41,792 nucleotides of DNA from Simplicispira metamorpha (GTDB lineage: Bacteria; Pseudomonadota; Gammaproteobacteria; Burkholderiales; Burkholderiaceae_C): contig NZ_SLXH01000030.1 of assembly GCF_004341365.1 (NCBI RefSeq), positions 1-41,792 on the forward strand. Direction: 5' to 3'. Shown here in pieces: positions 1-7,821 of the stretch; positions within the stretch are counted from its first letter, which is position 1; each line of letters opens with the position of its first letter. Below the pieces are notes generated by a model. The model made no database searches. It was not told the DNA's origin and was given only the letters and a program-made list of their open reading frames with translations. The position numbers and the translations under genes are program-made.

Positions 1-146
1 TGACTTCGAATTGTGTATGGCTGATGTCGCTTGGATAGCTCTTTCTCATTTCCCGAGCTTCTCATGATCCCGGAAGACTTTGAACACGTTCTAAGATGCT
101 CCAGCCGCTTCGCCGCCCCCTGGCGCAGCCCCTACCGGAGAGCACC

Positions 147-980
147 ATGGCCTTGCGCGACTACCTGAACGAACAACTGCTGGGCATTGTGGCCAGCTAC
201 CAAAGCACCGGGGTGGTGCACCACATTGGCGTGGTCTATCCCAAACGCAATAACCAGCTCCAGATTTTTATCCCGCGCGGCCACGCGCTGGCGCTGGGTT
301 CGCTGGTAACGGTACACCTGGACAACCGCACCGGCATCGATGAGCTGGACGCCGAACTGCGCGTGTACCGCACCTCCTACAAAGGCCGGGTGCTGGCCGC
401 CGAAGACAACTGGGTGCTGCTGGAGCCGCTGGAATACGCGCTCATCCACGGCGTGAAGGTGGTCGATGGGTTCACGGCGCCGGGCTATGCCTTTCCCGCC
501 GACAGCCGCCCCGAACGCGCCCTGCCCCTGAGCCCCCTGCACAGCATCCCGCCCGTGGAGCCCAAAGACAATGACAACAAGGTGGGCGTGCTCACCACCC
601 TGGCGCAGGGCCAGCCGCACACCACGGTGCTGGCGTTCTTGTCCACGGCGCAAGACGACGTGTTTTTGATTTCCATGCCCGACAGCTTCAAGGTGCAGCA
701 GCTGCGGCGCGACCCGCGCTGTTTTTTCACGATTGACGAGCGCGCCAAGTTCACCTTCGAGCAGTCCATTGAATGGAACTACACCATCATGGAAATGCAG
801 GCCCACCAGGTGCCCGCCAGCTGCCCGTTGTTTGAGCAGGTGCGCCGCTCCTTCATCCTGAAGAACCCCTGGGAAGTGGGCTTCTTCCTGAGTCCGGCGC
901 TGGAGATGTTTCTCCTGCAACGGGTGTCGTTGGTGTGCTCGGGGCAGGCCGTGGCGCGCCAGCAGGGCGAAAGCCGTTGA
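147..980 (+). CDS. PNPOx-like FMN-binding split-barrel family protein
   Basis: The product is about 277 aa. The C-terminal half (from about residue 140) resembles the pyridoxamine-5'-phosphate-oxidase-like split barrel: a VGVLTTL-type first strand, then DVFLISMPDSFKVQQLRRDPRCFFTID, which in this fold precedes the flavin or substrate site (shown here only to place the motif as two parts, DVFLISMPDS and FKVQQLRRDP). The N-terminal half is a separate beta-rich domain (HHIGVVYPKRNNQLQIFIPRG begins it; key residues VVYPKRNN) that I do not recognise. No PilZ RxxxR motif is visible. I chose the ATG at 147 because CGGAG lies 7 bases upstream. An in-frame ATG at 96 would add 17 basic residues. The gene stands alone; a small hairpin with a T-run follows it. 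Function is unknown beyond the fold. Confidence 0.6.
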   Translation: MALRDYLNEQLLGIVASYQSTGVVHHIGVVYPKRNNQLQIFIPRGHALALGSLVTVHLDNRTGIDELDAELRVYRTSYKGRVLAAEDNWVLLEPLEYALIHGVKVVDGFTAPGYAFPADSRPERALPLSPLHSIPPVEPKDNDNKVGVLTTLAQGQPHTTVLAFLSTAQDDVFLISMPDSFKVQQLRRDPRCFFTIDERAKFTFEQSIEWNYTIMEMQAHQVPASCPLFEQVRRSFILKNPWEVGFFLSPALEMFLLQRVSLVCSGQAVARQQGESR

Positions 981-1020
981 CACGCCACTGACACACAGCG
1001 CGGTTACATAGAACGCTGTC

Positions 1021-1039
1021 GCAGGCCACCTGCTTTTTT
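1021..1039 (+). terminator. short intrinsic terminator after the split-barrel gene
   Basis: A five-base-pair GC-rich stem (GCAGG, loop CCA, CCTGC) is followed directly by six T. It lies 40 bases past the upstream stop codon. The stem is short, so termination may be partial. Confidence 0.45.
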
Positions 1040-1144
1040 CTCCTCGCCAGCCGTTTTTTCTCGGATGCACTGCCACCTTCTTGCGCGGCGCCGCCCCTGT
1101 GTGCGGCCGCCTTTCTATGTCTGCTCCCTTCTGCAAGGTGCTCC

Positions 1145-2761
1145 ATGCTGGCAGAGATGATCAGCGCCATGCTGGCCGGCCTGGGGCTGTTTTTTGTCGG
1201 CGTCAAATTCATTGGCAGCCATTTCAAGCAGATGTCAGGACGCGGTTTTCGCTTGCTGGTGGCGCGGGCCGTGGCGCGGCCCTGGCAGAGTGTGCTGCTG
1301 GGCGTGGTGGCCGGTGCGCTGACCCAGAGCACCAATGCCGTTACCTTCATCCTCACCAGCATGAACGCGGCGGGGTTGATCAGCGTGCGCCAGGCCATCC
1401 CCATCGTCACCTGGGCCAATGTGGGTACCTCGGCGCTGGTGCTGGTGGCCACGGTGGATATCCACATCCCGGTGCTGTTGCTGCTGGGTGGCGTGGGGCT
1501 GGCCTTTTACCTGGATGTAGAAAAATCCAGCCGCTGGCGCCACCCTGCCGGGGCTTTGCTGGGCATTGCCCTGCTGTTTTTGGGCTTGCAGTTCATCAAG
1601 AACGGGGCGGCGCCCCTGCGCGAGCTGCAAGAGGTGCGCTTGTGGCTGCAACTGGCGGGCCAGTACGGGGTGCTGTTGTTTTTGGCGGGGGCGGCCATCA
1701 CGCTGGTGCTGCAATCGTCTGCCACCGTGTCGGTGATTGCCGTGGCCATGACGCACATCGGCCTGCTCAGCATGGAGCAAACCGCCATCGTCATTTACGG
1801 CGCTGGTGCGGGGTCGGCGGCCAGCCTGTGGCTGATGACGACCAACCTGCACGGCACAGGCCGCCAGTTGGCGCTGCTGCAAATCGGTTTCAAATTGATT
1901 GCGGCTCTGTTGATGGTGCTGCTGCTGGTGCTGGAGCACGCCCTGGGCGTGCCGCTGGTGTTGGCCTTGGTGCGCCAGGTGTCGGAGCAGGTGTCGCTGC
2001 AAGCGGCCTGGGTCTTTTTGCTTTACCAGGTGGTGGGCGCCCTGGCCGTGACGGTGCTGGGCCAGCGGCTGGTGCGCTGGCTGCACCAGCTCTCGCCGCC
2101 CAGCGTGCAAGAGACCTTGTCCCAGCCCCAGTACCTGTATGAGCAGGCGCTGGACGACGCCGAAACCGCCCTCGATCTGGTCGAGAAAGAGCAGCTGCGG
2201 CTGCTGGGCCATTTGCCCGATTACCTCAGCCACATCGACGCCGCGCGCGGTGTGGCCCCAGTGGCCGTGCGCGTGGGCGACCGCGCGGTGGCGGGCAAGG
2301 TCGATGAGTTTTTGGCCGTGCTGATGCACAACGGCCAGGATAGGCAGGGGCTGGACCGGATGCTGAACTTGCAGGCCCGCAACCGCTTGCTGCACGACCT
2401 GCGCGATGGCCTGGTGCAGCTCGATGAAAGCCTGCAAGCCACCCGCGCGCTGGACAGCGTTGGAGGGCCGGTGCAGGCTGTGGTGCAGCGCATGGGCGAG
2501 GCCATGCACTTTTTGCTGCTGACCCTGCACGATGGTGCCCAGACCTGCGCCGCCCAGGACTTGGCACTGTTGCAGGCGCTGGCCAGCGACCGCTCTGACA
2601 CCATGAGCCAGTTGCGCCAGAAAGCGCTGCAAGAAGCCGCCCACGCCAGCCAGACCACGCTGGCGGCGCTGTTCGGTGCCACCACGGTGTTTGAGCGCCT
2701 GGTCTGGCTGGTGCGTGGCTACACCCAGTTGCTGCCGCAGCAGCCTGCGCTCAAGGATTGA
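1145..2761 (+). CDS. Na/Pi cotransporter family membrane protein
   Basis: The 538-aa product has the two inverted QS repeats of the sodium-dependent phosphate (NptA/PNaS) family: TQSTNAVTF near residue 58 and LQSSATVSV near residue 189. About eight or nine hydrophobic segments fill residues 1-310. The last about 200 residues are soluble, helical and PhoU-like, a common tail in bacterial members. The expected role is sodium-coupled phosphate uptake or sensing at the inner membrane, but some family members are only regulators, so the substrate is inferred. The ATG at 1145 follows a weak AAGGTG site. The gene converges on the CoA-binding gene with only 13 bases between the stops and no obvious terminator. 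Confidence 0.8.
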   Translation: MLAEMISAMLAGLGLFFVGVKFIGSHFKQMSGRGFRLLVARAVARPWQSVLLGVVAGALTQSTNAVTFILTSMNAAGLISVRQAIPIVTWANVGTSALVLVATVDIHIPVLLLLGGVGLAFYLDVEKSSRWRHPAGALLGIALLFLGLQFIKNGAAPLRELQEVRLWLQLAGQYGVLLFLAGAAITLVLQSSATVSVIAVAMTHIGLLSMEQTAIVIYGAGAGSAASLWLMTTNLHGTGRQLALLQIGFKLIAALLMVLLLVLEHALGVPLVLALVRQVSEQVSLQAAWVFLLYQVVGALAVTVLGQRLVRWLHQLSPPSVQETLSQPQYLYEQALDDAETALDLVEKEQLRLLGHLPDYLSHIDAARGVAPVAVRVGDRAVAGKVDEFLAVLMHNGQDRQGLDRMLNLQARNRLLHDLRDGLVQLDESLQATRALDSVGGPVQAVVQRMGEAMHFLLLTLHDGAQTCAAQDLALLQALASDRSDTMSQLRQKALQEAAHASQTTLAALFGATTVFERLVWLVRGYTQLLPQQPALKD

Positions 2762-2774
2762 CGTTGTGCGGCAA

Positions 2775-3224
2775 TCAGGCGTCCGGCAGTTGCCCGGCCG
2801 CTTGCAGCCGCCGGTGCTCTACCAGCGTGCAGCGCTCTTGCACCACCAGCAGCCCGGCGGCGCGGGCGCGCGCGGCGGCCTCGTCGTGGCGCACGCCCAG
2901 TTGCAACCACAGCGCGCGCGCGCCGATGGCGATGGCCTCGTCGGCAATGGGCGGCACATCGGCGCTGTTGCGGAACACGTCCACCATGTCGATGCGCTCG
3001 TGCTGCGCCGCTTCGGTCAGCGAGGGCCAGCAGCGCTCACCCAAAATCTCCGTGGCCTGTGGGTTGACGGGCACGATGCGGTAGCCCTGCTGTTGCAGGT
3101 ACTCGGCCACATGGTGGCTGTCGCGGTGCGCCTTGGGCGAGAGGCCGACGACGGCGATGGTGCGGCAGTCGCGCAGGCTGTGCAGGATGGCTTGCGTGTC
3201 GGTATCGGGGCTGGTGTGGGGCAT
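2775..3224 (-). CDS. CoA-binding domain protein (YccU-like)
   Basis: The 149-aa product is a single Rossmann-type CoA-binding domain. It shows the early strand-turn TIAVVGLSPKAHRDSHHVAEY, in which GLSPK and the following His/Ser residues form the nucleotide-binding loop, then IVPVNP and VDVFRNSADVPPI, all typical of the YccU/succinyl-CoA-synthetase-alpha-like family. The chosen ATG at 3224 gives the usual family length; open reading continues upstream, but with composition unlike protein. The gene lies 139 bases downstream of the dsbD-like stop on the same strand and could be co-transcribed with it. The biochemical role of the family is not established. Confidence 0.8.
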   Translation of the reverse strand: MPHTSPDTDTQAILHSLRDCRTIAVVGLSPKAHRDSHHVAEYLQQQGYRIVPVNPQATEILGERCWPSLTEAAQHERIDMVDVFRNSADVPPIADEAIAIGARALWLQLGVRHDEAAARARAAGLLVVQERCTLVEHRRLQAAGQLPDA

Positions 3225-3363
3225 GGTGGGGATGAAAACAGCGGTGGAAAAACGCGCACAGGCCGAGCAGAGGCCGTGCGCAGCAAGGGGCGCCGGGGCG
3301 CTGGGGCGCGCTGGCCACGCGGCGGTGCGGCCAGCGCGCGGGTGGGCGGCTGGCCGGTGCAGG

Positions 3364-5745
3364 TTACAGCGCCGCCAGCGCCTTGTACACATCGCCGGGG
3401 TGGATGATTTCGGTCATCACCACGGGTGCACGGCCTGGGGCGTAGAGCACATACACCGGCACGCCGCTGCGCCCCAGCTGCGCCAGCGCGGCCGTGATGG
3501 CCGGATCGCGGCGCGTCCAGTCGGCGCGCAGCAAAGCGACGCGGTGCGTGGCAAAGCGGGCCAGCACGTCGGCATCGGCCAGCGTGGTGCGCTTGTTGTA
3601 TTGGCAGGTCACGCACCAGGCGGCGGTGAAATCGACAAACACCGGCTGGCCGTCCGCCAGCAGATCGGCCACGCGCCCCGCCGACCACGGTTGCCAGCGG
3701 GCGCTGGCGGGGCTGGGGCCGTCCGTGCCCGTGCCGCTGTGGCTGCCAGTGCCTGTGCCGATACTGCGGTCGCTGCCTGCGCCGTTACCTGCGCTGGTGC
3801 CTGCATCCGTGCCGGGCGCTGTGGCCAGCAGGGCCTGCTCTGCGGGTTGGGTGATGTTTTGGCCGATAGCGCCCGCCAGCCATGCGCTGAATGCTATCAA
3901 TACAGAAGCAATCGCCCAGCGTGCGCGCCCGCGCAGCGTGAGCGACCACACCACCGCGCTGCCCGCCACCAGCAGCGCCAGCAGCGCACTGGCGCCATCG
4001 ATGCCGCTTTGCTGGCCCAGCACCCAGACCAGCCAGACCACCGTGGCAAACATCGGAAACGCCATGGCGTGGCGGAAGGTGGCCATCCACGGCCCCGGGC
4101 GCGGCAGTGCGCGCGCCACACCGGGCAGCCAGCTGGCCGCCAAGTAGGGCAGGGCCATGCCCACGCCCAGCGCAGCAAACACGGCCAGCGCCTGCACGGC
4201 GGGCATCTCGATGGCAAAGCCCAGCGATGCGCCCATGAACGGCGCCGTGCAGGGCGAGGCAATGGCCACGGCCAGCATGCCCGACAAGAAAGCATCGGCC
4301 GCCGGGTGGCGGGCCTGCAACGTGGCCAGGCGCCCGGGGGCAAACTGGCCAAACTCGAACACCCCCGCCAGATTCAGCCCCAGCAGCGTGAACAGCGCCG
4401 CCAGCGCTGCCACCACCCCAGGCGATTGCAGCTGAAAGCCCCAGCCCAGCTGCTCGCCCGCTGCGCGCAGCGCCAGCAGCAAACCGCCCAGCGCCACAAA
4501 CGACAGCACCACGCCTGCGGTATAGGCCAGGCCCGCCAGCCGGTGGGCGCGCCGGTGGCTGCCGTGGCGGGCAAAGCCGATCACCTTGATGGCCAGCACC
4601 GGAAACACGCAGGGCATGAGGTTGAGCAGCAGCCCGCCGATCAGCCCGCCCAGCAGCGCCGCCAGCAAGCCACTGGCCGAGGCACTGGCGCCGGGCAGCG
4701 CCGTGGACGTGGCCCCGGCCTGTGCCGCCTGCGCTGCGGCCTGGTTGGCCGCCAGCGCAGCGGCCAGCGCGGGCGATACCTCGGCGCGCGGGGCGGCCTG
4801 CGTCCACGGTGCGGTCACGGTGGCCACGGTGCGCCAGGCGCGCGCGCTGGCCTGCGTGTCCGTGCTGGCCGTGGACGCGGCGCCATCGGCCAGCGCCAGC
4901 ACCAGCGGCAAGGTGGCCGTGCTGTCACCGCGCTCGGGCGAGAGCGGCACAGTGGCCGTCCAGACATCGCCTTGCCAGGTTTGCGTCCAGTCTTTGCCCG
5001 CTTCTGCCGCGTGCAGCAGCACGGCGGGGGTTTCGGGCAGCAGCTCCAGCATCTGGCCGCGCGCCGCAGCGGGCAGGCCGGTCACGCGGATGTGCAGGCG
5101 ATCGCCCTCGGCGCGCACGGTGCCCTCGCCTGGCAGCGCCTGTGGTTGGGCCGCCAGACTCTGGGCAAACGCTGTACCGTGCAGCGCCGTGGAGCCGCGC
5201 AGGGGCAGTTGCAGCACAAAACTGCCTTCTTCGGGGATGCACTCGACGCGGCACACCAGCCAAGTGGCGTGCAGGCGCACTTCCAGCGTTTGCGCGGCAC
5301 TGCCCACCAGCGGCGGCTTGAACGCGCCCGACACTTGCAGCGGCACGGCCAGCAGCACCTGGCCCTCGTAGCCGTAATTGGCCAACGTGCCGACGCGAAT
5401 TTTTTGCGGCACTGGCCAGGCCACCTCGCCCACGTCCAGACCGGCAGGCAGCTGCCAGTTCAGGGCCGTGGGCAGGCCCGAGTCGCCGGGGTTTTTCCAA
5501 TAGGTGTGCCAGTGCGGCTGGTGCGTGAGCTGCAAGCCCAGCCACACCGGCTGGCCCGGCGCCACGCCCTCGGGCGCATGGGCGATGAGTTCGGCGCGCA
5601 CATGGGGCGTGCTGACCACGCTGCCGGTGGCTGGGGCCGGGTTGGTGCCAAATTGTGCCCTGGCGCCCGTGGACAGGGCGCAAGCAGCTATAAAAAAAAG
5701 AGCGCCCAGAAGGCGTGCAAAGAAGGAGGTGGAGTGTGGCTGCAT
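3364..5745 (-). CDS. DsbD/ScsB-type protein-disulfide reductase
   Basis: The 793-aa product should carry electrons from cytoplasmic thioredoxin across the inner membrane to periplasmic proteins. The order is: signal peptide (residues 1-30, cleavage near ARA-QF); an N-terminal periplasmic domain with the cysteine pair C165/C169; an eight-helix membrane domain (about 350-620) with NLMPCVFP and SPCTAPF cysteines; a Gly/Thr/Ser-rich linker (about 640-680); and a C-terminal thioredoxin fold with WCVTC. All three redox pairs are present. The protein is longer than E. coli DsbD (about 565 aa), as in ScsB-like members. The signal-peptide core coincides with a copy of the dispersed repeat (5677-5705). 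The gene is divergent from the creatininase gene, with 77 bases between. Confidence 0.88.
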   Translation of the reverse strand: MQPHSTSFFARLLGALFFIAACALSTGARAQFGTNPAPATGSVVSTPHVRAELIAHAPEGVAPGQPVWLGLQLTHQPHWHTYWKNPGDSGLPTALNWQLPAGLDVGEVAWPVPQKIRVGTLANYGYEGQVLLAVPLQVSGAFKPPLVGSAAQTLEVRLHATWLVCRVECIPEEGSFVLQLPLRGSTALHGTAFAQSLAAQPQALPGEGTVRAEGDRLHIRVTGLPAAARGQMLELLPETPAVLLHAAEAGKDWTQTWQGDVWTATVPLSPERGDSTATLPLVLALADGAASTASTDTQASARAWRTVATVTAPWTQAAPRAEVSPALAAALAANQAAAQAAQAGATSTALPGASASASGLLAALLGGLIGGLLLNLMPCVFPVLAIKVIGFARHGSHRRAHRLAGLAYTAGVVLSFVALGGLLLALRAAGEQLGWGFQLQSPGVVAALAALFTLLGLNLAGVFEFGQFAPGRLATLQARHPAADAFLSGMLAVAIASPCTAPFMGASLGFAIEMPAVQALAVFAALGVGMALPYLAASWLPGVARALPRPGPWMATFRHAMAFPMFATVVWLVWVLGQQSGIDGASALLALLVAGSAVVWSLTLRGRARWAIASVLIAFSAWLAGAIGQNITQPAEQALLATAPGTDAGTSAGNGAGSDRSIGTGTGSHSGTGTDGPSPASARWQPWSAGRVADLLADGQPVFVDFTAAWCVTCQYNKRTTLADADVLARFATHRVALLRADWTRRDPAITAALAQLGRSGVPVYVLYAPGRAPVVMTEIIHPGDVYKALAAL
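3870..3905 (-). repeat. degenerate dispersed repeat inside the dsbD-like gene
   Basis: Reading the minus strand, TGATAGC, four bases, then AGCGC has the same order and spacing as the repeat copy at 21047-21096 (TGATAGC TGCT AGCGC). It falls in a membrane-segment codon run. The rest of the element is not recognisable, so chance similarity is possible. Confidence 0.3.
5677..5705 (-). repeat. dispersed Comamonadaceae-type repeat, partial, in dsbD-like signal peptide
   Basis: The minus strand reads a T-run, then ATAGCTGCTTGCGCCC, matching the left half of the copies at 12091-12147 and 21047-21096. It encodes about residues 15-23 of the dsbD-like product, the hydrophobic core of its signal peptide. 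Confidence 0.55.
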
Positions 5746-5785
5746 GGTCGCAAGGTGGGAGCGCGGGGGGCGGCTTTGGTTCCGG

Positions 5786-5817
5786 CGATGGTAGTGGCGC
5801 GCGGCCTACTACCATCG
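5786..5817. promoter_or_regulatory. 10-bp inverted repeat in the dsbD/creatininase divergent region
   Basis: CGATGGTAGT (5786-5795) is repeated perfectly in inverse as ACTACCATCG (5808-5817), with a 12-base GC-rich centre. It ends 5 bases before the creatininase ATG. It could be an operator serving either divergent gene or a leader hairpin masking the creatininase ribosome-binding site, since no clear Shine-Dalgarno sequence lies outside it. Confidence 0.5.
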
Positions 5818-5822
5818 TCGCC

Positions 5823-6773
5823 ATGACCACTGCACCGCCCGCCCCTGCGGCTTTTGCCGCTTCTGCTGCCCTTGTTGCCGCCCCTGCCCAGGCTGCTGCC
5901 AACGCGCCATCCCCTGCTGCGCCTGCCAGCGCCGCGCCTGCGCCCTTGCCCACGCGCTTCTGGGCCGAGTGCAGCACGCGCGACTTTGCCCGCTGGCAGG
6001 CCAGTGGTGCGGCTGCCGACATCGTGGCCGTGCTGCCCGTGGCCGCCATCGAGCAGCACGGGCCGCACCTGCCGCTGTCGGTGGACGCCACGCTGCTCCA
6101 GGGCGTGATCGACGCTGCCCTGCCCCGGCTGCCCGCAGAGCTGCCCGTGCTGTTTTTGCCGCCGCAGGTGGTGGGCCTGAGCACCGAGCACACCGCTTTT
6201 GCCGGCACGCTCACGCTCACGCCCGCCACGCTGATCGCGCTGTGGACGGAGCTGGGCCAGTGCGTGGCCCGCGCGGGCATCCAAAAGCTGCTGCTGCTCA
6301 ACGGCCACGGCGGCCAGGTCAGCGTGATGGACATCGTGGCGCGCGAGCTGCGCCAGCGCTGCGGCCTGCTGGTCTACAGCGCCAGCTGGTTCAGCCTGCC
6401 GCTGCCCGAGGCGGTGGCGGGCCAGTTCAGTGCCGAGGAACACCGCTTTGGCATCCACGGCGGCGAGATTGAAACGTCGATGATGCTGCACCTGGCACCC
6501 CAGACCGTGTGCATGGCGCAGGCACAAAACTTCCGCTCCACCTCGCAAGACCGCGCCGAGCGCTACGCCCTGCTGGGCAACGGCAAAAGCGCCAAGATGG
6601 GCTGGGCCATGCAGGACTACCACAGCGCAGGCGCCGTGGGCAACGCCGCTGCCGCCAGCGCGGACAAAGGCCGCAGCGTGGTCGATGCCGCTGCGCAGGC
6701 GCTGGTGCAACTGCTGCAAGAGCTGCACCAGCTGCCCTTGTCCACCGTGGTCGCGCGGCCTGCGCAGGGGTAG
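5823..6773 (+). CDS. creatininase-family amidohydrolase
   Basis: The 316-aa product has the metal-binding layout of creatinine amidohydrolases: E77-Q-H79-G-P-H82 and D88, a NGHGGQ motif in the middle, and HGGEIETS later, giving the Glu, His and Asp ligands of the two-metal centre. The family opens cyclic or linear amide bonds; members include creatininase, MftE-like peptidases and 3-dehydro-scyllo-inosose and formamidopyrimidine hydrolases, so the substrate cannot be named. The first about 42 residues are an Ala/Pro-rich extension not typical of the family, with weak signal-peptide character. The ATG at 5823 is the only Met near the domain start; an upstream in-frame start would run through the inverted repeat. 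The gene is single and divergent from the dsbD-like gene. Confidence 0.82.
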   Translation: MTTAPPAPAAFAASAALVAAPAQAAANAPSPAAPASAAPAPLPTRFWAECSTRDFARWQASGAAADIVAVLPVAAIEQHGPHLPLSVDATLLQGVIDAALPRLPAELPVLFLPPQVVGLSTEHTAFAGTLTLTPATLIALWTELGQCVARAGIQKLLLLNGHGGQVSVMDIVARELRQRCGLLVYSASWFSLPLPEAVAGQFSAEEHRFGIHGGEIETSMMLHLAPQTVCMAQAQNFRSTSQDRAERYALLGNGKSAKMGWAMQDYHSAGAVGNAAAASADKGRSVVDAAAQALVQLLQELHQLPLSTVVARPAQG

Positions 6774-6788
6774 GGTGGGCGCGCGGTA

Positions 6789-7751
6789 TCAGCCGGTGGC
6801 CAGAACCTGCGCAAACACGCCCGCATCGACATTGCCCCCCGTGAGCGCCAGCCCCACGGCCTGGCCGCGCAGCGCGTCGCGCTCTTGCAGCGCCGCCGCC
6901 AGCGCGGCAGCACCCGCGCCTTCGGCCAGGTTGTGCGTGTCGGTGTAAATGGCGCGCATGGCGGCGGCCACCTCGGCATCGCTGACCTGCACCAGGTGAT
7001 CGAGGTGCGGCGCCAGGATGTGGAGCGCTGCCTGGTCGGCCACGCGGCAGGCCATGCCGTCGGCCAGCTCGGTGCTGACGGGGGCCTCGACCACGCGGCC
7101 CGCTGCGATGGAGTCGGCGTAGGTGGTGGCATGGCTGCTGACCACGCCCACCACGCGCACGGGGTGTTGCAGCGCCTGCTTGGCGGCAATGGCCGCGCAC
7201 GCGCCCGAGCCCTGGCCGATGGGCACATACACCACATCGAGCTGCGGCACGGCGCGCAAAAACTCCCACCAATAGGTGGCCACGCCGCGCAGCAAGTCGG
7301 GGTGGAAGCTGGGCACCATGTGCGCGCCGCGCTCCTGGGCCAGCTGCATGGCGTGCTCGCGCGCGGCCTGGAAATCGTCGCCGTGCTCGACCAGGGTGAC
7401 GCCCAGGGCGCGCATGGCGGCGTTCTTTTCGGTGGAGTTGCCGCGCGGCACGACGATGGTGCAGGCTACGGCGTGGCGGCGCGCGGCCCAGCCCATGCTC
7501 TGGCCGTGGTTGCCGCGCGTGGCGCTGACCACTTCGCGCGGCAGCGCACCGCGCTGGGCGAGCTGGTCAAAGTAGGTCAGCCCACCGCGAATCTTGAATG
7601 CGCCCACGGGCGTGTGGTTCTCGTGCTTGAGCCAGCAGTCGGTGCCCAGGCGTTCGCTCAGCAGTGCCCAGCGGTATTGCGGCGTGGCGGCAAAGTCGCG
7701 GTACACGACGTGGGCGGCGGCTTCGATGTCGGCCAGGGTGGGAAGGGGCAT
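6789..7751 (-). CDS. threonine/serine dehydratase (PLP-dependent)
   Basis: The 320-aa product is a fold-type II PLP enzyme. Lys53 in AFKIRGG is the Schiff-base lysine, GQGSGACAA is the phosphate-binding glycine loop, and LALTGGNVD is the C-terminal cofactor-ring contact. The reaction is most likely deamination of threonine or serine to the 2-oxo acid; a serine racemase-like activity is possible. It lacks the C-terminal ACT-like regulatory domain of biosynthetic IlvA, so it is of the short catabolic type. The ATG at 7751 has AGGAG 8-9 bases upstream. It is the last gene of a leftward set with the PhzF-like and aminotransferase genes, separated from the former by 70 bases that carry a dispersed repeat. 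Confidence 0.87.
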   Translation of the reverse strand: MPLPTLADIEAAAHVVYRDFAATPQYRWALLSERLGTDCWLKHENHTPVGAFKIRGGLTYFDQLAQRGALPREVVSATRGNHGQSMGWAARRHAVACTIVVPRGNSTEKNAAMRALGVTLVEHGDDFQAAREHAMQLAQERGAHMVPSFHPDLLRGVATYWWEFLRAVPQLDVVYVPIGQGSGACAAIAAKQALQHPVRVVGVVSSHATTYADSIAAGRVVEAPVSTELADGMACRVADQAALHILAPHLDHLVQVSDAEVAAAMRAIYTDTHNLAEGAGAAALAAALQERDALRGQAVGLALTGGNVDAGVFAQVLATG

Positions 7752-7763
7752 GGATAAACTCCT

Positions 7764-7814
7764 GTTTTGATAGCTGGTAGCGCTTGCTGCGTGCGCGTTC
7801 AAGGCAGTTTTGGC
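7764..7814 (+). repeat. dispersed Comamonadaceae-type repeat, intergenic
   Basis: TTTTGATAGCTGGTAGCGCTTG begins the element (core TGATAGCTG.TAGCGC, 7766 onward), matching the left half of the other copies. The right half is diverged. It occupies almost the whole space between the PhzF-like gene and the dehydratase start, and its left edge abuts the dehydratase Shine-Dalgarno sequence. Confidence 0.6.
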
Positions 7815-7821
7815 TTGTTTT

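Noticed and set aside
3640..3860. Short GC-rich repeats in the dsbD-like gene as a CRISPR or VNTR array
   Set aside because: Units are irregular, coding and lack spacers. They encode a low-complexity linker.
3133..5826. A very long open frame antisense to the dsbD-like gene
   Set aside because: It is rich in Arg, Gln, Gly and His with no recognisable motif, the normal shadow of a GC-rich gene. The opposite strand encodes a full DsbD-type protein.
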